Below, one piece after another: positions 61,374 through 64,000 of a stretch of 64,000 nt of DNA. The DNA comes from Limnohabitans sp. Jir61 (lineage in GTDB: Bacteria; Pseudomonadota; Gammaproteobacteria; Burkholderiales; Burkholderiaceae_C), in contig NZ_NESD01000003.1 in NCBI RefSeq assembly GCF_003063545.1, forward strand, positions 248,001-312,000, in the 5' to 3' direction. Below the pieces are notes generated by a model. The model was not told the origin of the DNA, made no database searches, and saw only the letters and a program-made list of their open reading frames with translations. Made by a program: the position numbers and the translations under genes. Every line of letters begins with the position of its first letter. Within the stretch, counting starts at the first letter, position 1.

Positions 61374-62522
61374 ATGGAAAATCCAAAATCACTTTGTATT
61401 GGCGTGCCCGCCGAAGTGGCAGCAGGCGAGGCCCGTGTGGCCGTCACGCCTGAGACGGCAAAAAAGCTGATGTCCCAAGGGCACACTGTTCGCGTGCAGG
61501 CGGGTGCTGGCGTGGCAGCTAGCGTGCCTGACGCGGCCTACGTATCAGTCGGCGCTGAGGTAGTCGATGCCGCATCCGCTTGGCGTTGTGATTTGGTTTT
61601 GAAGGTGCGTGCGCCAGAGGCAGCTGAGGTCGCGTACATTCAATCAGGAAGCACGGTCATTGGCATGTTGGAGCCCTTCAATGCGCAAGGCTTGCAACGC
61701 TTAGCCAGTGCGGGGGCCACAGGCTTTGCCCTTGAAGCTGCGCCACGCACGACGCGTGCACAAAGCATGGATGTGTTGTCTTCTCAGGCCAACATCGCTG
61801 GCTACAAGGCAGTCATGCTGGCAGCGGATAAGTACCAACGCTTTTTTCCGATGTTGATGACCGCTGCAGGCACGGTCAAAGCCGCGCGCGTGGTCATCCT
61901 TGGCGTGGGCGTGGCGGGCTTGCAAGCCATCGCCACAGCCAAGCGTTTAGGTGCGGTGATTGAAGCCACCGATGTGCGTCCCAGCGTGAAAGAGCAAGTC
62001 GAGTCACTGGGTGCGAAGTTCATCGATGTGCCGTTTGAGAGCCAAGATGAAAAAGACGCCGCCGAAGGCGTGGGTGGCTATGCTCGCCCCATGCCTCAAA
62101 GCTGGCTAGACCGCCAAAAGGTGGAAGTGGCCAAGCGTGTGGCCTTGGCTGACATCGTCATCACCACAGCACTCATCCCTGGTCGCGCAGCCCCAGTGCT
62201 GGTGACCGAAGACATGGTCAAGGCCATGAAGCCGGGTGCCGTCATCATCGACATCGCTGCTGGCAAAGGTGTTGATGGCGTGGGAGGCAACTGCCCGCTG
62301 ACAGAAGCTAACAAGACCGTCATCAAACACGGCGTGACGATTGTGGGCGAGACCAATTTGCCCGCTTTGGTGGCTGCAGATGCCAGCGCACTGTATGCAC
62401 GCAATGTGTTGGACTTTTTAAAGCTCGTCATCAACAAAGAAGGTGCGTTGCACATTGACCTAGAAGACGACATCGTGGCCGCTTGCTTAGTCACCCGCGA
62501 TGGCGCGGTGGTAAAGAAATAA
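61374..62522 (+). CDS. pntAA: NAD(P) transhydrogenase subunit alpha part 1
   Basis: NAD(H)-binding domain I of proton-pumping transhydrogenase, which makes NADPH from NADH. The 382 residues contain PAEVAAGEARVAVTPETAKKL, the nucleotide loop GVGVAGLQAIATAKRLGA and the RQ loop segment. The membrane domain is in the next gene, so this is the split three-subunit form. ATG 61374; a TTG at 61368 is an alternative. Confidence 0.95.
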   Translation: MENPKSLCIGVPAEVAAGEARVAVTPETAKKLMSQGHTVRVQAGAGVAASVPDAAYVSVGAEVVDAASAWRCDLVLKVRAPEAAEVAYIQSGSTVIGMLEPFNAQGLQRLASAGATGFALEAAPRTTRAQSMDVLSSQANIAGYKAVMLAADKYQRFFPMLMTAAGTVKAARVVILGVGVAGLQAIATAKRLGAVIEATDVRPSVKEQVESLGAKFIDVPFESQDEKDAAEGVGGYARPMPQSWLDRQKVEVAKRVALADIVITTALIPGRAAPVLVTEDMVKAMKPGAVIIDIAAGKGVDGVGGNCPLTEANKTVIKHGVTIVGETNLPALVAADASALYARNVLDFLKLVINKEGALHIDLEDDIVAACLVTRDGAVVKK

Positions 62523-62541
62523 AAACGAGGAATATCAAAAC

Positions 62542-62865
62542 ATGGATGCAGTCTCCCCAACCCTCGTTAACTTGATTATTTTTGTGCTGGCCATCTACGT
62601 GGGCTACCACGTGGTGTGGACCGTCACACCTGCCTTGCACACGCCGCTTATGGCAGTGACCAATGCGATCTCAGCCATCGTCATCGTGGGTGCGATGTTG
62701 GCTGCTGCGATGACTGAAACCACCTTGGGTAAAACCATGGGAGTTCTCGCCGTGGCCTTGGCTGCTGTGAACGTGTTTGGTGGCTTCATGGTCACACGCC
62801 GCATGTTGGAAATGTTCAGGAAAAAAGACAAGCCTGCTAAAGCAGCAGCAGGAGACAAAGCATGA
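62542..62865 (+). CDS. pntAB: NAD(P) transhydrogenase subunit alpha part 2
   Basis: A 107-residue membrane subunit with three predicted helices corresponding to the C-terminal membrane part of E. coli PntA (IFVLAIYVGYHVVWTVTPALHTPLMAVTNAISAI). It ends in a Lys/Ala-rich cytoplasmic tail. Its stop overlaps the pntB ATG (ATGA at 62862-62865). Confidence 0.95.
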   Translation: MDAVSPTLVNLIIFVLAIYVGYHVVWTVTPALHTPLMAVTNAISAIVIVGAMLAAAMTETTLGKTMGVLAVALAAVNVFGGFMVTRRMLEMFRKKDKPAKAAAGDKA

Positions 62866-64000
62866 ACATGGACTTTGTTTCAATGAACCTCGTCACCCTG
62901 ATGTATTTGGTGGCGAGTGTGTGTTTCATTCAGGCGCTCAAAGGTTTGAGTCATCCCACCACCTCGATTCGTGGCAACGTGTTTGGCATGACGGGTATGA
63001 CCATTGCCGTCATCACTACCGCAGCTTTGATCGTCAAGCTATCTGGTTCAGGTGTCGGCATGAGCTGGGTGTTGCTGGGCCTCGTGGTCGGCGGCGGTGC
63101 TGGCACGATCATGGCGCAACGCGTTGAGATGACCAAGATGCCAGAGCTAGTGGCTTTCATGCACAGCATGATTGGTTTGGCCGCAGTGTTCATTGGCGTA
63201 GCCGCCGTGGCTGAGCCTTGGGCATTCGGCATCACGGCTGCACCACAAGAAGTGGTGACCAAGATGCAAACGGCTTCCGGCGTGGTGATCACAGAGATGA
63301 TGCAGCGCTTTCCCATTCCTGCAGGCAACCGCTTAGAGCTGTTCCTTGGTGCGGCCATTGGTGCGATCACGTTCAGTGGCTCGGTCATTGCATTTGGCAA
63401 GCTATCAGGCAAATACAAGTTCCGTTTGTTCCAAGGTACGCCTGTGAGCTTTGCGGGTCAACACATGCTCAACCTTGTGTTGGGTTTGGTCACCATCGGT
63501 TTGGGCTTGATGTTTGTCGCGACTGAGAGTTGGACAGCCTTTTTCGCCATGCTTGCCCTGTCGTTTGTGATGGGTGTGCTCATCATCATCCCGATTGGCG
63601 GTGCTGACATGCCTGTGGTGGTGTCTATGCTCAACAGCTATTCAGGTTGGGCGGCAGCAGGCATTGGTTTCTCGCTCAACAACAGCATGCTCATCATCGC
63701 AGGCTCGTTGGTGGGTAGCTCGGGCGCGATTCTGAGCTACATCATGTGCAAGGCGATGAACCGCTCGTTCTTCAGCGTGATCTTGGGTGGCTTTGGTGCT
63801 GAGGCCGTCACGGCCGTGGCTGGCGCACAAGAGCAACGTCCTGTGAAGAGCGGCAGCGCTGATGATGCGGCCTACATCTTGGCCAACGCCGAGACTGTTG
63901 TGATCGTTCCCGGCTACGGTTTGGCCGTGGCGCGTGCGCAACATGCGGTGAATGAATTGGCTGAAAAATTGATGCACAAAGGCATCAGCGTGAAATACGC
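62862..64000 (+). CDS. pntB: NAD(P) transhydrogenase subunit beta (partial, runs off window)
   Basis: Reads open from ATG 62862 to the window end, about 379 codons of an expected ~460-480. The N-terminal ~180 residues are membrane helices (including VFIGVAAVAEPWAF), followed by a linker and the NADP(H)-binding domain III, beginning with the PGYGLAVARAQ Rossmann loop. The 3' end is missing only because the window stops. Confidence 0.95.
   Translation, partial: MNMDFVSMNLVTLMYLVASVCFIQALKGLSHPTTSIRGNVFGMTGMTIAVITTAALIVKLSGSGVGMSWVLLGLVVGGGAGTIMAQRVEMTKMPELVAFMHSMIGLAAVFIGVAAVAEPWAFGITAAPQEVVTKMQTASGVVITEMMQRFPIPAGNRLELFLGAAIGAITFSGSVIAFGKLSGKYKFRLFQGTPVSFAGQHMLNLVLGLVTIGLGLMFVATESWTAFFAMLALSFVMGVLIIIPIGGADMPVVVSMLNSYSGWAAAGIGFSLNNSMLIIAGSLVGSSGAILSYIMCKAMNRSFFSVILGGFGAEAVTAVAGAQEQRPVKSGSADDAAYILANAETVVIVPGYGLAVARAQHAVNELAEKLMHKGISVKY

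Noticed and set aside
1-64000. CRISPR arrays, insertion sequences, prophage, integrons, tRNA and rRNA genes
   Set aside because: No regularly spaced repeats, transposase or integrase frames, or recognisable tRNA/rRNA sequences were seen on reading both strands; a dedicated search such as tRNAscan would be decisive.

Overview
The window is chromosomal DNA of a betaproteobacterium, most likely Burkholderiales, family Comamonadaceae (Limnohabitans/Rhodoferax-like). The evidence is moderate GC content, the gene families present, and characteristic neighbourhoods such as gshA-kup-gshB, hpf-ptsN-hprK, lptA-lptB-rpoN, leuS-lptE-holA and a three-gene pnt locus. Genus placement is inference. It is almost entirely housekeeping DNA with very short spacers. 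I saw no rRNA or tRNA genes, no CRISPR array, no insertion sequence and no prophage.

Layout: 0-9 kb holds a lipoprotein with a degenerate SGNH fold, a SemiSWEET, dacB, tsaB-rimI-uracil-DNA glycosylase, a DMT exporter, pyrF, a CYTH protein with cytochrome b561, a glutaredoxin-like protein and a SlyD-type isomerase. 9-17 kb holds uvrA, a brnT-brnA toxin-antitoxin pair, an MFS exporter, ssb, a small Ala/Lys-rich secreted protein, and nudJ-mnmA. 17-25 kb holds fadD-mtnN, corA, the hpf/ptsN/hprK regulatory group, bamE, dapB and an exbB-exbD pair. 25-35 kb holds leuS-lptE-holA-proA and gshA-kup-gshB. 35-44 kb holds a class II amidotransferase, a drug exporter with a Cys-rich partner, a photolyase-like flavoprotein, glcB, and a SLAC1/TehA channel divergent from a LysR regulator.

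43.8-47.6 kb is the most interesting accessory module. It combines a YdjC/ChbG-type deacetylase, an ArnT-like lipid glycosyltransferase, a GtrA flippase-like protein and a GtrB/ArnC-like polyprenyl-phosphate glycosyltransferase. Together these would make a complete lipid A (or other envelope glycan) amino-sugar decoration pathway, comparable to Francisella FlmF2-NaxD-FlmK and Bordetella Lgm. 47.7-64 kb holds argS, a SPOR protein, dsbA, lptA-lptB-rpoN, an RlmL-like methyltransferase coupled to a PIN nuclease, pncC-pgpA-thiL-apaG, rpe, an AT-rich YncD/PqqU-like TonB receptor, and pntA1-pntA2-pntB, the last cut by the window end.

A window-wide regulatory pattern stands out. At least nine genes (dacB, tsaB, pyrF, mnmA, nudJ, a lysR gene, argS, apaG, rpe) have a -10-like hexamer (GATAAT, TAAAAT, AATAAT or CAAAAT) ending exactly 6 nt before the start codon, with no Shine-Dalgarno sequence between. 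This predicts leaderless mRNAs whose first base is the start codon. No experiment or database search supports any statement here; all calls come from reading the sequence.
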